64,000 nt of DNA from Herbinix sp. (GCA_028691795.1 JAQUYQ010000002.1:1-64000); one strand, 5' to 3'. Counted from the stretch's first letter, positions 51,163 to 60,509 are shown. Notes: generated by a model from the sequence alone, not told the origin. Program-made: numbers and translations.

Positions 51163-52518
51163 ATGGCTAAGAACAAAACCGTGTTTTTCTGTAAATTATG
51201 TGGCTTCGAATCAGCAAAATGGGTGGGCCAATGTCCGGGTTGCAAGGAGTGGGATACATTTGCAGAAGAACCGGTTTTGAAAAAAAGTTCAAAACCGGCC
51301 GGCATAAAGAATACTAGAGAGCCAGAGTTATTATCTAATATTAAGACGGAATCGGAGCTTCGAATTCACTCCGGTATTGAAGAACTTGACCGTGTTCTTG
51401 GCGGAGGAATCGTTACAGGAAGCCTTGTATTGGTCGGCGGTGACCCCGGAATAGGTAAATCCACTCTACTACTGCAGATGTGCAGGGAGATTGTCGGCAA
51501 GTCGAAAAAAGTACTATATATATCAGGTGAAGAATCTCTAAGCCAAATTAAAATGAGAGCAGAACGTCTAGGCGTATTTAACGGCGAACTTCTGCTCCTT
51601 TGTGAAACTAATTTGGAATTGATTGAAGAAACCATACATAAATATAATCCGGATATCGTTGTCATAGATTCCATCCAGACAATGTCAAGGGATGAGATCA
51701 GTGCAGCTCCGGGAAGTGTAAGCCAGGTAAGAGAAGTAACGAGTGCACTGATGCAGATTGCAAAAGGCTTTGGTATCACAGTGTTCATCATAGGACATGT
51801 AACAAAGGAAGGTGTTGTTGCAGGCCCTAGGGTTCTTGAGCATATGGTAGATACCGTGCTATATTTTGAAGGAGACAATTATGCAGCTTACAGGGTACTT
51901 CGTGCAGTAAAAAACCGTTTTGGATCTACCAATGAAATAGGTGTATTTGAGATGCAGGGCACCGGACTTGTAGAAGTAAAAAATCCTTCTGAATTTATGT
52001 TAAAAGGAAGACCGGAAGGTGAACCGGGTTCTGTCGTTGCAGCATCGATAGAAGGAACGAGACCTATTCTAATTGAACTTCAGGCTTTGGTATGTCGAAC
52101 TAATTTCAATATGCCACGAAGGACCGCAGCGGGAACGGATTATAACCGTGTTAATTTATTAATGGCTGTGTTGGAGAAGAGAGCAGGAATTCAATTATCT
52201 GACTATGATGCTTATGTTAATGTAGCGGGAGGAATGCGTATTACTGAACCTGCACTTGATTTGGCCGTAATTACAGCGATACTTTCCAGCTATAAGAATG
52301 TTGCGTTGGATAATAAGACAGTTTTATTTGGTGAGGTTGGTCTTACTGGTGAAATCAGGGCTGTAAATATGGCAGAGCAAAGAGTAGCAGAGGCTTCAAA
52401 GATGGGATTTGAAGTATGTATTTTGCCACAGGCGAATAAAGAACATATAAAAGTACCAGGAATTAAATTAATCGGAGTAAAAAACATACAGGAAGTAATG
52501 GGAATGCTAAAGAGATAG
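51163..52518 (+). CDS. radA: DNA repair protein RadA
   Basis: 451 residues. N-terminal C4 zinc finger (FFCKLCGFESAKWVGQCPGCKEW), RecA-like ATPase with Walker A GGDPGIGKST (about 97), Walker B DIVVIDSIQT, the RadA-specific KNRFG motif (about 249) and a C-terminal Lon-protease-like domain without protease activity (GGMRITEPALDLAV, GEVGLTGEIRAV). It drives branch migration in recombination. One base separates it from the upstream gene; this Clp-RadA neighbourhood is common in Firmicutes. Confidence 0.96.
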   Translation: MAKNKTVFFCKLCGFESAKWVGQCPGCKEWDTFAEEPVLKKSSKPAGIKNTREPELLSNIKTESELRIHSGIEELDRVLGGGIVTGSLVLVGGDPGIGKSTLLLQMCREIVGKSKKVLYISGEESLSQIKMRAERLGVFNGELLLLCETNLELIEETIHKYNPDIVVIDSIQTMSRDEISAAPGSVSQVREVTSALMQIAKGFGITVFIIGHVTKEGVVAGPRVLEHMVDTVLYFEGDNYAAYRVLRAVKNRFGSTNEIGVFEMQGTGLVEVKNPSEFMLKGRPEGEPGSVVAASIEGTRPILIELQALVCRTNFNMPRRTAAGTDYNRVNLLMAVLEKRAGIQLSDYDAYVNVAGGMRITEPALDLAVITAILSSYKNVALDNKTVLFGEVGLTGEIRAVNMAEQRVAEASKMGFEVCILPQANKEHIKVPGIKLIGVKNIQEVMGMLKR

Positions 52519-52554
52519 GCTACAAAGGGTTTGCAATAATCGGGGGGGATACAA

Positions 52555-53007
52555 ATGAAGAAAACTATTAATGATAGATTAATACTTCTTGCAACAGCCC
52601 AGGAATGCATGGCGGACGTGGCAGATAAAATGGTTCAATGGGATAAGTCGCAATTAATTATGGAAAAAAGTGCATTTGATTCAATGAATGTTTCAGACGA
52701 GGTACTAAGGTTATCCAAAGAGGGCAGCGTACTTGTAGACAGGCTTATAGAAAGCTGTCAAGCAATGCTTGAAAATCCGAATGCTGTTGAACATCAGAAA
52801 ATGTCAGTGGTATTGGAAGAGATTTATAAAGTTTTCTATAATATTTCAGTAGCGTCTACTAATGTAAGTATGATATCCCACAAAATTGAAAAAGAAGCAG
52901 CAGCCCAAAAGGATATTGAAGAAGAGTTAAAAGAAGTACTGGTGGGTGTCAGTGAGAGCATAGATTCTGCTGTAGCATGTGCTGAACTAATATTGGCTGA
53001 AATATAA
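52555..53007 (+). CDS. Helical protein of unknown function
   Basis: 150 residues, predicted all alpha with heptad-like spacing (LILLATAQECMADVADKMVQW; LEEIYKVFYNISVASTNVSMISHKIEKEAAAQKDIEEELKEVLVGVSESIDSAVACAELIL). The last part resembles the signalling helices of chemotaxis receptors but no sensor or HAMP domain is present. GGGGGG lies about 9 bases before the ATG. It follows radA after 36 bases. No family recognised. Confidence 0.65.
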   Translation: MKKTINDRLILLATAQECMADVADKMVQWDKSQLIMEKSAFDSMNVSDEVLRLSKEGSVLVDRLIESCQAMLENPNAVEHQKMSVVLEEIYKVFYNISVASTNVSMISHKIEKEAAAQKDIEEELKEVLVGVSESIDSAVACAELILAEI

Positions 53008-53113
53008 GAAATTGATGATGTAGAGATAAGGTTTAATCGAGGATAGAATGATTAAAGAAACTGGTTGAATTAAAAAATGGAATCAAAAAAGTAGTTTAAT
53101 CATCGAAATATTC

Positions 53114-53142
53114 TTGACAATTGATACAATTCATTGTAAGAT
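53114..53142 (+). promoter_or_regulatory. tRNA-Trp promoter
   Basis: TTGACA (53114-53119), 17 bases, TAAGAT (53137-53142), about 31 bases before the tRNA. Confidence 0.85.
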
Positions 53143-53173
53143 AGAAAAGTGCCAAATGCACAATCGTAAAAAT

Positions 53174-53244
53174 AGGGGATTGGTCAAATGGTATGACAAG
53201 GGTCTCCAAAACCTTTAGCGGGAGTTCGATTCTCTCATCCCCTG
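53174..53244 (+). tRNA. tRNA-Trp (anticodon CCA)
   Basis: 71 bases. Acceptor AGGGGAT (53174-53180) pairs with ATCCCCT (53237-53243), discriminator G. D stem GTCA/TGAC, anticodon stem AGGGT/ACCTT around loop CTCCAAA with anticodon CCA at 53206-53208, T stem GGGAG/CTCTC with TTCGATT loop. The 3' CCA is not encoded. It has its own promoter and terminator. Confidence 0.96.
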
Positions 53245-53247
53245 TAG

Positions 53248-53280
53248 GGCATTATCAATAAATGATAATGCCTTATTTTT
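53248..53280 (+). terminator. tRNA-Trp terminator
   Basis: GGCATTATCA / TGATAATGCC (53248-53272) followed by TTATTTTTTT. Confidence 0.93.
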
Positions 53281-53327
53281 TTGCTTTTGGTGACAAATTA
53301 GTGGCAACCGTTTTGAAATTGCCACCA

Positions 53328-53372
53328 TCATAGGATCGCCTTTTCAAATATATCTATCGTTTGTTTTCTCAT
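53328..53372 (-). pseudogene. Possible 3' remnant of an integrase gene
   Basis: A 14-codon minus-strand frame, MRKQTIDIFEKAIL, is followed by direct and inverted GTGGCAA / TTGCCAC sequences between the tRNA terminator and cspA. A tRNA 3' flank is a usual integration site for tyrosine-integrase elements, and integrase genes often end near such sequences. The fragment is too short to prove homology; it is recorded as a possible integration scar. Confidence 0.2.
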
Positions 53373-53383
53373 TTTGGACAATA

Positions 53384-53412
53384 AAAAAGATCACTTTAAA
53401 AGTGATCTTTTT
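53384..53412. terminator. cspA terminator
   Basis: AAAAAGATCACTT / AAGTGATCTTTTT perfect stem, A-run on one side and T-run on the other, so it works on the minus strand for cspA and can act on both. Confidence 0.9.
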
Positions 53413-53424
53413 AAATAGTGTTAC

Positions 53425-53625
53425 TTAAGCAATGTTAACGTTGACTGCTTGCATTCCACGCGCACCTTTTGTTACATCAAACGTTACAGCCTGACCTTCA
53501 TCAATGGATTTAAATCCATCCATAGCAAGTCCGGAGTAATGCACGAATACGTCATTGCCCTGTTCATCAGAAATAAAACCAAACCCCTTTTGTGAGTTAA
53601 ACCATTTTACAGTACCTTTATTCAT
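53425..53625 (-). CDS. cspA: Cold-shock protein
   Basis: 66 residues, the standard length. One OB-fold with RNP-1 KGFGFI and RNP-2 VFVHYS nucleic-acid-binding motifs, opening [14 protein letters not shown]. It binds single-stranded RNA as a chaperone. The start follows AAGGAGG; an in-frame upstream ATG at 53670 has no such site. The leader from the promoter is about 105 bases and can form a hairpin, as in many cold-shock genes. Confidence 0.96.
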   Translation of the reverse strand: MNKGTVKWFNSQKGFGFISDEQGNDVFVHYSGLAMDGFKSIDEGQAVTFDVTKGARGMQAVNVNIA

Positions 53626-53766
53626 GAAAGATACCTCCTTAAATTTATTATACTCCAATAAAAAACACATATCTCAGCAAATCAAAAATGATTTACGAAA
53701 ATATGTGAAATCAAATCTTTATTTAAAATACTTTATCAGTATAACACGGTAAGAGATATACGTCAA
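53626..53766 (-). promoter_or_regulatory. cspA promoter and long 5' leader
   Basis: On the minus strand TTGACG (53761-53766), 17 bases, TATACT (53738-53743), with a start near 53731. The leader contains CACATAT / ATATGTG arms (about 53668-53709) enclosing an AATCA / TGATT stem. Temperature-dependent refolding is plausible by analogy. The 53767-54063 stretch beyond it shows no supported gene. Confidence 0.7.
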
Positions 53767-54063
53767 GAAGAAAATTACAAATTTATCCGACAAGTCTGGT
53801 ATATCTGATAAGGAGGCAGAGACCGGATATGATTTTTCAAAAGCCCCATTTTTATAGCTATCTTAAGGTTTTTGGCAAACATGGTGAAATCTCTTATAAA
53901 AAAATATAAATTTTTGAAGATTTTATCATTTTATATTCGTTTATATGAGAAGGTATCAAAATGGTAATAAAATGAAGAAATAGTAAATTTTAATAGTATT
54001 TTAATGACCAAATAAAAAAAGACTGTTAAAATGAAATGAATTATTAATTTAGGAGGGCTTATT

Positions 54064-56679
54064 GTGCATAAAAAGAAGTACTTTTTTAAATTTATTTTAG
54101 GTAGTTTGTTTATACTCTTGCTGATTTTCGGATTATCAAGGAAGGAAGCAAAGGCAGAAACGACGAGTAATATTAGTGTGATTTTAGATTTAACTGGAAT
54201 CATGAGGGATAGTTCGGGTAACGCTATCATAGACGGTAAATATGCAACAAGAGAAGAATTTGCTCAGATGCTGGTTCAGGCTTCGCTCTATGCCGGAGAA
54301 GTAAAGAGCAGCAATAAACTTAAATTATTTAAAGATGTACCAAAAAACAACAGTAAGGGTGCTTATATTCAGATTGCTGTATCGAAAGGGTATATGAGTG
54401 GCTACCTTGGAGGTATGTTTAAACCGACGAAAGCAGTTACATTAAAAGAAGCAATCTATGCTACTCTTGGAATCTTAGGGTATACCAAAAATGATTTTAC
54501 AGGCAAATTATCCGATGCCAGATATGATACATTTAAAGAGCTAGGGCTTGATAAGAATCTTACCTTAAGTGCAGAGGATAAGCTGACGAAGAAAAACTGC
54601 GAAACTTTATTTTATAATCTTCTGAATGCAAAGCAAAAAACAGGAGAAATCTATGGCACAGTTCTTGGATATTCTTTGAATGACGATAATGAAGTCGACT
54701 ACCAGTCATTGCTTGATAAGAAAATGAAAGGACCGGTTGTGACGAAAAAAGGCTGGGAGAATAATCTTAAAAATAAGCTTTCTTCCTACACTATTGTACG
54801 TAATGATAAAATAATAACCTCTGATAATATTGAGGATAACAGCATAGTTTATTACGCAGAGCAGGCAAAAAGAATATGGGTATACAATGAGAAAGAATAT
54901 GGAATGTTGGAAAAAATAACATATAACCAAGGTGAACCGCAGGAATTTACTGTATCGGGATCTACTTATACGGTTGAGAAACCGGAAAGCATGAAGAAGA
55001 TCATTAAGGATGCTGATATTGCGAAGGGAATGATTGTGGCTATCCTTCTCGGCAGGGATGAAAAGGTATCCTGTGTACTGCCGATAAAATCCACTCTGGC
55101 GGACAGTAACTGGGAGAAACAGCTATCCTTTGATTTAAAAGAAGGAACGATCTATAAAAATGATGCGAAGACAACTTCAGCAGAAATACATAGCGGTGAT
55201 GTGGTTTATTATTCGGAGCAATTAGAAACAATATGGGCATTTGATAAAAAAGTATATGGTCCACTGGACAATATAACCCTTAGTCAGGGAGAACCGCAGG
55301 AGCTTACGATTTCGAGTACCAGTTATACGGTAGAAGATTCAAAAGAAATGAAAAATAAGTTTAAGAGCAATTCAATTCAAAAAGGTGTATCAGTCGTTCT
55401 TATGCTTGGATGGGATGATAAAGTTTCAAAAGTACTAAAACTTTCCAGTATGGTAGCTGAGGGCAGCTGGCAGCAGGAATTATCGTTTGATCTCAGTCAG
55501 GGTAAGATTTATAAAGATGGATTGAAGGTAACCTCTGCAAAGATTGAAAGTGAAGATGTAATCTACTATTCAAATCAATTAAAAACTCTATGGGTATATG
55601 GAAAGAAGATATATGGTGTACTGGATTCGGTAAGCCCAAATATATCCTCTCCTGAAACAATTGTTGTTGCAGGAAAAACATATAATTTAAAATTAATGCC
55701 TCTAGCTTCATCTGAAGAACATGACGGTAATGCTGACAATATGATTGGAAATGCGTGGGGTGAAAGATTACGGGAGAATGGGATTGATGAAGGAGACAAT
55801 GTTGTATTATTATTTGGCTACAACGGAAATGTAGTAGATATCCTAACGGTAGATAAAATGCCGGTTACTATAATCGGGTATGTACTAAGTATTGATAACA
55901 AGGTAGTAAAGGATGAGAATCAGAACAGCACAGTAAAACGGGTAATCCGTATGGTTGATACAGAGGGAACAATCCGGGAATTTCCGTGCAGTGATATCGC
56001 AATTAGTAAAAGCGCTGTTGTCGAGGTTAATTTTAAGTTCAGTAATCCGGTGATAACGATATTGAACTCTTCCGTGGGTGCTGTCCCAACGGACATAACC
56101 ACGAAAAAGTTAGCGCAGGATATCAGAATTGTTGAAGTAAAGGAAGCTAATTATTCGAAATTAACATCAGCGGAGCTTACACAATCATCCTGGAATACTG
56201 GAAATGTCCTTTATTCAAAGCTAAACAGTGCAAATGAAATAACAGATTTAATTGTTACGAATGTAACAGATTCTTTTTATCAGTATGCAGTTCTTGAGAA
56301 GGTAACATTACCAGGTGCAAATGGAGGCAGTAATTACATACAAATGACCTTTGACATGGGACAGAAGGAAACAACAATAGCAATGGATAATGTAAAGTGG
56401 GATTTCAATCTTGGACCGAAAGCAATCCAAATTGAAGATAATGAGTTAAAAGATATGCAAAGTCTGAACCAAGTACGGATTGCATATATCAGTGGCAAGC
56501 AGGCAAATACCAGTCAAGCGGTTTACCGGATTGCAGATGATGTGCTGGTGTACTTTTATAAAAATGGAGAGTATTATACAGGTAGTCTGGAGGACATTAC
56601 TAATTTTGACAGCCGTAATGTGTACGGTTATATGAAACAATTACAGGGGCCAATTCGGGTTATTATAGTGACTGATTAA
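54064..56679 (+). CDS. S-layer homology (SLH) domain surface protein with three internal repeats
   Basis: 871 residues, GTG start after GGAGGG. Signal peptide (1-30, FILGSLFILLLIFGLSRKEAKA), then SLH modules at about 45-150 (ATREEFAQMLVQASLYAG ... VSKGYMSGYLGGMFKPTKAVTLKEA), which anchor proteins to cell-wall polymers. Three repeats of about 118 residues begin near 261, 379 and 498, each with YY-x-EQ/NQ, a W-V/A segment, YG-x-L and an ETI/ELTI-V-x-Y-x-V strand. The C-terminal 250 residues are unrecognised. It lies 18 bases before a MacA-like adaptor gene, so an export or envelope role together is likely. Confidence 0.85.
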   Translation: MHKKKYFFKFILGSLFILLLIFGLSRKEAKAETTSNISVILDLTGIMRDSSGNAIIDGKYATREEFAQMLVQASLYAGEVKSSNKLKLFKDVPKNNSKGAYIQIAVSKGYMSGYLGGMFKPTKAVTLKEAIYATLGILGYTKNDFTGKLSDARYDTFKELGLDKNLTLSAEDKLTKKNCETLFYNLLNAKQKTGEIYGTVLGYSLNDDNEVDYQSLLDKKMKGPVVTKKGWENNLKNKLSSYTIVRNDKIITSDNIEDNSIVYYAEQAKRIWVYNEKEYGMLEKITYNQGEPQEFTVSGSTYTVEKPESMKKIIKDADIAKGMIVAILLGRDEKVSCVLPIKSTLADSNWEKQLSFDLKEGTIYKNDAKTTSAEIHSGDVVYYSEQLETIWAFDKKVYGPLDNITLSQGEPQELTISSTSYTVEDSKEMKNKFKSNSIQKGVSVVLMLGWDDKVSKVLKLSSMVAEGSWQQELSFDLSQGKIYKDGLKVTSAKIESEDVIYYSNQLKTLWVYGKKIYGVLDSVSPNISSPETIVVAGKTYNLKLMPLASSEEHDGNADNMIGNAWGERLRENGIDEGDNVVLLFGYNGNVVDILTVDKMPVTIIGYVLSIDNKVVKDENQNSTVKRVIRMVDTEGTIREFPCSDIAISKSAVVEVNFKFSNPVITILNSSVGAVPTDITTKKLAQDIRIVEVKEANYSKLTSAELTQSSWNTGNVLYSKLNSANEITDLIVTNVTDSFYQYAVLEKVTLPGANGGSNYIQMTFDMGQKETTIAMDNVKWDFNLGPKAIQIEDNELKDMQSLNQVRIAYISGKQANTSQAVYRIADDVLVYFYKNGEYYTGSLEDITNFDSRNVYGYMKQLQGPIRVIIVTD

Positions 56680-56697
56680 GGAAAGGAAACAATATTG

Positions 56698-58269
56698 ATG
56701 AAAAAGATTAATTTTAATAAATTAAAAGTCAGAAAAATAATAACAAGGGTATTAATTCTTGCTGTTATCGTAATTGCAGGCTTTAGCTTTTTTAAGAGGT
56801 CAACCCCGGCACAGGAGACCATGGATATTATGACTTCATCAGCTATCATCGGAAAAGTTGAATCGGTTATCTCTGGTACAGGAACACTTAGTCCGGCAAA
56901 CCAGTATGAAGTAAAATCCTTAGTGAAGGGAGAAGTATTAAAAGCACCTTTTGAAGAAGGAAACACCGTAGAAAAAGGAGAATTATTATACCAAATTAGT
57001 ACAAGTGAAATAGAAAACAGTATTAAATCTGCTGAAATAGGTGTGGAAAAAGCCGAACTTAATTATCAGGATTACCTTGATAAAAAAGATGGACTTCAGA
57101 TAACCGCTGCGGAAAGCGGCTACATAAAGAAGCTTTATATAAAGGTTGGGGATACGCTGCAGGCAGGTAAAACGATAGCGGATATTTATAACGAAGATGT
57201 TATGTATATAGAATTGCTGTTTCCATCTTATGAAGCAAAGAAATCATGGGTTGGCAAGACGGCCTCGGTGATTATGGATGCAACACAAGAGGTTGTTAAA
57301 GGTGAGGTCACAGAAGTTAGCAGTATGGAAGAAACGATGGATGGAGGTATCCTTGCAAAAAAAGTTACGATACGTGTGAAGAACATAGGCGGTATCAAAG
57401 CAGGAGATACTGCAGAGGTTTCTATAGGTGATATTTCCGGTTATAATATCGGAACATTTCGAGCAGAGACAGAAACTTCAATCGTAGCCCAAACGGAAGG
57501 AAAGATAGAAAGCTTATCCGTTAAGGAGGGGCAATGGATAACAAAGGGAGATAAGATTCTTTCTATATCTTCCAAGGACTTAGATAGTCAGATAGAAAGC
57601 GCAGAGTTAGGAATTACAGAGGCAGAGCTTTCTCTGGAGACACAGAAAGACCAGATGAAGCGCTATACGATTGAATCTCCGATTTCAGGTCAGATAATCA
57701 CAAAGAATAAGAAGCAGGGAGATACGATTGATCCGACTTCTGATACGCAGTCAGGACCTATGGCTATTGTTTATGATATGTCTTATCTTACCTTTCAGAT
57801 GAACATCGATGAACTTCAGATCAGCAGTATTAAAGAGGGTCAAAAGGTTAGTATAACAACAGAATCCTTTCCGGAGGATACCTTTGTTGGTGTAATTGAT
57901 AGAATCAGCTTAAAAGGAGATACCAATAATGGTGTAACCAACTATCCTGTTATTGTTAAAGTTGAGAAATTCGGTAATCTTCTGCCGGGCATGAATGTTA
58001 CAGGAAAAATTATTATTGATGAAGCAGATGATGTCCTTATTATTCCAAGCAGTGCATTGCAAAGGGATAATATAGTTTATGTAAAATCAAGCGAAGTGGT
58101 TCAAAATGATGATCCAACTATTCCGGAAGGATTTGTTCCGGTTACTGTGAAGATAGGGATTAATGATGGCTCCAATGTAGAGATAAAGGAAGGACTAAAA
58201 GAAGGCGATGTAGTTTATGTTCCATTTGATACTACGGTAGAAATGACTGAAAATTATTATGGATATTAA
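56698..58269 (+). CDS. Efflux adaptor (HlyD/MacA-like membrane-fusion protein)
   Basis: 523 residues. One N-terminal transmembrane segment (about 15-31, ITRVLILAVIVIAGFSF), then two biotinyl-lipoyl-like halves (YEVKSLVKGEVLKAPFEEGNTVEKGELLYQI and IVAQTEGKIESLSVKEGQWITKGDKIL), short helical hairpins and a beta-barrel domain (IDELQISSIKEGQKVSITTESFP). In Gram-positives such adaptors pair with MacB-like ABC permeases, as here. Start ATG 56698; a TTG at 56695 is possible. It overlaps the ATP-binding protein's upstream region. Confidence 0.9.
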   Translation: MKKINFNKLKVRKIITRVLILAVIVIAGFSFFKRSTPAQETMDIMTSSAIIGKVESVISGTGTLSPANQYEVKSLVKGEVLKAPFEEGNTVEKGELLYQISTSEIENSIKSAEIGVEKAELNYQDYLDKKDGLQITAAESGYIKKLYIKVGDTLQAGKTIADIYNEDVMYIELLFPSYEAKKSWVGKTASVIMDATQEVVKGEVTEVSSMEETMDGGILAKKVTIRVKNIGGIKAGDTAEVSIGDISGYNIGTFRAETETSIVAQTEGKIESLSVKEGQWITKGDKILSISSKDLDSQIESAELGITEAELSLETQKDQMKRYTIESPISGQIITKNKKQGDTIDPTSDTQSGPMAIVYDMSYLTFQMNIDELQISSIKEGQKVSITTESFPEDTFVGVIDRISLKGDTNNGVTNYPVIVKVEKFGNLLPGMNVTGKIIIDEADDVLIIPSSALQRDNIVYVKSSEVVQNDDPTIPEGFVPVTVKIGINDGSNVEIKEGLKEGDVVYVPFDTTVEMTENYYGY

Positions 58270-58297
58270 TTTCGAAGCAGGAAGGAGCCATAGTAAT

Positions 58298-59035
58298 ATG
58301 GAAAGAGAAAAACTAATTGAATTAATAGATGTCAGTAAAATCTATCATGTTGGAGATTCGGAGATTGCTGCAAATAATGAAATTGATATAACAATATATA
58401 AAGGTGAAATGGTTGCAATTGTTGGAAAATCCGGAAGCGGAAAATCTACTGTTATGAATATTATCGGTGCTTTGGATACACCAACCAGCGGGCAGTATTT
58501 TCTGGAAGGCAGAGATGTCAGCAAGCTGAAAGGGGATGACCTGGCCGAGATAAGAAATAAATTGATAGGTTTTATTTTTCAGCAATATAATCTTCTGCCG
58601 AAACAGAATATTTTAGATAATGTGGGATTACCGTTAATGTATGCAAGAGTGGGAGAAAGGGAACGGAAGAAGCGTTCTATGGAGGTACTAAAAAAGGTGG
58701 GACTGGATAAAAAGTACCTAAATCTTCCGACGCAATTATCCGGAGGTCAGCAGCAAAGAGTATCTATTGCCAGAGCTTTGGTGGGAAGACCATCTTTGAT
58801 CCTGGCGGATGAGCCGACAGGAGCCTTGGATTCCAAAACCAGCAGAGAAGTTCTAGATTTACTGCATCAATTACATAAGGAAGGTAATACGATTATTTTA
58901 ATTACCCATGATTCTTCAATTGCCTCAGAGGCAGAAAGGATTATAAAAATAGCAGATGGAACAGTTATATCTGACACAGATGTAAAGGAGTTTAAAAATG
59001 AGATTAAGACAAACACTGAAAGTAGTATGGGCTAA
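58298..59035 (+). CDS. MacB/LolD-type ABC transporter ATP-binding protein
   Basis: 245 residues. Walker A GKSGSGKSTVMNIIG, Q-loop FQQYNLLP, signature LSGGQQQRVSIARAL, Walker B LILADEPTGALDSK and switch His ITHD are all present. The start at 58298 has GAAGGAG 10 bases upstream; a frame from 58259 lies inside the preceding gene. The 3' end overlaps the permease by 38 bases. Confidence 0.94.
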   Translation: MEREKLIELIDVSKIYHVGDSEIAANNEIDITIYKGEMVAIVGKSGSGKSTVMNIIGALDTPTSGQYFLEGRDVSKLKGDDLAEIRNKLIGFIFQQYNLLPKQNILDNVGLPLMYARVGERERKKRSMEVLKKVGLDKKYLNLPTQLSGGQQQRVSIARALVGRPSLILADEPTGALDSKTSREVLDLLHQLHKEGNTIILITHDSSIASEAERIIKIADGTVISDTDVKEFKNEIKTNTESSMG

Positions 59036-60176
59036 CATTATAGGAAATCGTATGAGATCCTTTTTAACCATGCTTGGAATGATAATTGGAGTTGCTTCCG
59101 TTATTATTCTGGTTAGTCTCATGCAAAGTTTTTATGATAGTATCATCTCTTCTTATGCTGATATGGGAATTAATAATATTGATGTCAATTTAATGGGAAG
59201 AAACGGCAATTTGATTATTACAGAATCGGATATGTACAAGTATGCCAGGGAGCATTCGGATGCAATAAAAGGCGTTGCTCCTAATGTGGCTGTTTCTGGA
59301 ACCTTAAGTAAGAACGGAGAAATAGAAGAGTATTCTTCAATAAAGGGTATTGATGAGAACTATATAAAATTATATAACAAAGAGATACAGGAGGGACATA
59401 ACATTACCTACTCGGATATCCTGGTCCGGCAGAAGGTATGCATCATTGGCAGTTATATTAATCAGAAGTTTTTTGAAGGAAATGCCAAGATAGGAGATTC
59501 CGTTCGTTTAAATGGTGAGGAATTCATTATAGCTGGAATTCTGACACAGATTTCCGATTCATCGCAGTGGTCTTCGGACAATTGCTTTTATCTCCCATAT
59601 ACTACAGCAATGAGGTTATCCGGTATGGGTAGTGTCAGTTCATACAGCCTCTATGTCGTGAATAGTGAGCTGGTATCATCAGAGACAACTGCATTACAGA
59701 AGTATTTGTTTAATACCTATCATGATTCAGATGCATATAAGGTAACAAATTTGATGCAAATGTTAAAAGAAAGCAATGCACAAATGTCCATACTTACTTC
59801 TGTTATTGCCGGAATTGCAGGAATATCTCTGGTGGTTGCAGGTATAGGTATTATGAATATCATGTTGGTATCTGTATCAGAAAGAACTAGGGAAATTGGT
59901 ATTCGCAAATCGCTTGGAGCAAAACATAAGGATATTATGCGTCAATTTGTGCTAGAGGCAGGAGTCACCAGTACCATGGGAGGGTTGCTTGGTATTCTGC
60001 TGGGAAGTATCGTTACAATCAAAGCAGGGGATTTGTTAAAACTGAAGGCAATGCCTAATTTGAATACAGTATTGGTAGCATTTTGTATATCAGTAGGAAT
60101 AGGAATCTTATTTGGCTATCTTCCGGCTAGAAAAGCCGCTAAGCTCAATCCGATTGATGCATTAAGGAGTGAATAA
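58998..60176 (+). CDS. MacB/FtsX-like ABC transporter permease
   Basis: 392 residues. Topology of MacB permeases: one N-terminal transmembrane helix (about 20-42, FLTMLGMIIGVASVIILVSLM), a large outside domain (about 45-265), then three C-terminal helices (VIAGIAGISLVVAGIGIMNIMLV; MGGLLGILLGSIVTI; VAFCISVGIGILFGYLPA) ending in ARKAAKLNPIDALRSE. With the adaptor and ATPase it forms a mechanotransmission-type exporter of peptides or envelope components. AAAGGAG precedes the ATG. Confidence 0.93.
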   Translation: MRLRQTLKVVWANIIGNRMRSFLTMLGMIIGVASVIILVSLMQSFYDSIISSYADMGINNIDVNLMGRNGNLIITESDMYKYAREHSDAIKGVAPNVAVSGTLSKNGEIEEYSSIKGIDENYIKLYNKEIQEGHNITYSDILVRQKVCIIGSYINQKFFEGNAKIGDSVRLNGEEFIIAGILTQISDSSQWSSDNCFYLPYTTAMRLSGMGSVSSYSLYVVNSELVSSETTALQKYLFNTYHDSDAYKVTNLMQMLKESNAQMSILTSVIAGIAGISLVVAGIGIMNIMLVSVSERTREIGIRKSLGAKHKDIMRQFVLEAGVTSTMGGLLGILLGSIVTIKAGDLLKLKAMPNLNTVLVAFCISVGIGILFGYLPARKAAKLNPIDALRSE

Positions 60177-60186
60177 GAACTTGTGA

Positions 60187-60378
60187 AGGATGAGACAGGA
60201 GGCAGTGCATAGGGGGTGCTGGCATGTATTCCGAATGAATGACATCGGATTGTAATGTTTGTATCAGAAATGACATGAAAATACATCATGTCTTTCTGCT
60301 TCAAACATTACAGCCCGCTGTCAGTCATTACGGAACACATTTGCCGGCACCCCCTATGCATGCCTCCTGCCTCATCCT
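60187..60378. repeat. 192-bp near-perfect palindrome
   Basis: The left arm starts AGGATGAGACAGGAGGCAGT and the right arm ends TGCCTCCTGCCTCATCCT. Arms stay complementary with few mismatches over about 90 bases each (CATAGGGGGTGC / GCACCCCCTATG; TGTAATGTTTG / CAAACATTACA; GACATGA / TCATGTC near the centre). It is GC-richer than its surroundings and has no coding frame. It is probably a mobile palindromic element or large structured RNA, starting 10 bases after the permease stop. Confidence 0.9.
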
Positions 60379-60391
60379 GCTATAATTTTTG

Positions 60392-60432
60392 ACGGAGCCA
60401 ACTTCCAGTAATGAAGTGACGGCTCCGTTTTG
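60392..60432 (+). terminator. Terminator after the ABC transporter operon
   Basis: ACGGAGCC (60392-60399) pairs with GGCTCCGT (60421-60428), with an inner ACTTCC/GAAGT stem, followed by TTTTGCG. Confidence 0.75.
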
Positions 60433-60434
60433 CG

Positions 60435-60484
60435 TTAATAAGGATATCTTCAAGTTTGTGTATTCTTGAAGATATCCTTATTAA
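60435..60484. terminator. Perfect 20-bp inverted repeat between convergent genes
   Basis: The arm TTAATAAGGATATCTTCAAG (60435-60454) is exactly repeated inverted at 60465-60484 with a 10-base loop. No long T-run follows on either strand, so termination is likely but not certain. Confidence 0.65.
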
Positions 60485-60509
60485 TCACTTGATTTGTCTG
60501 CTAATCTAA

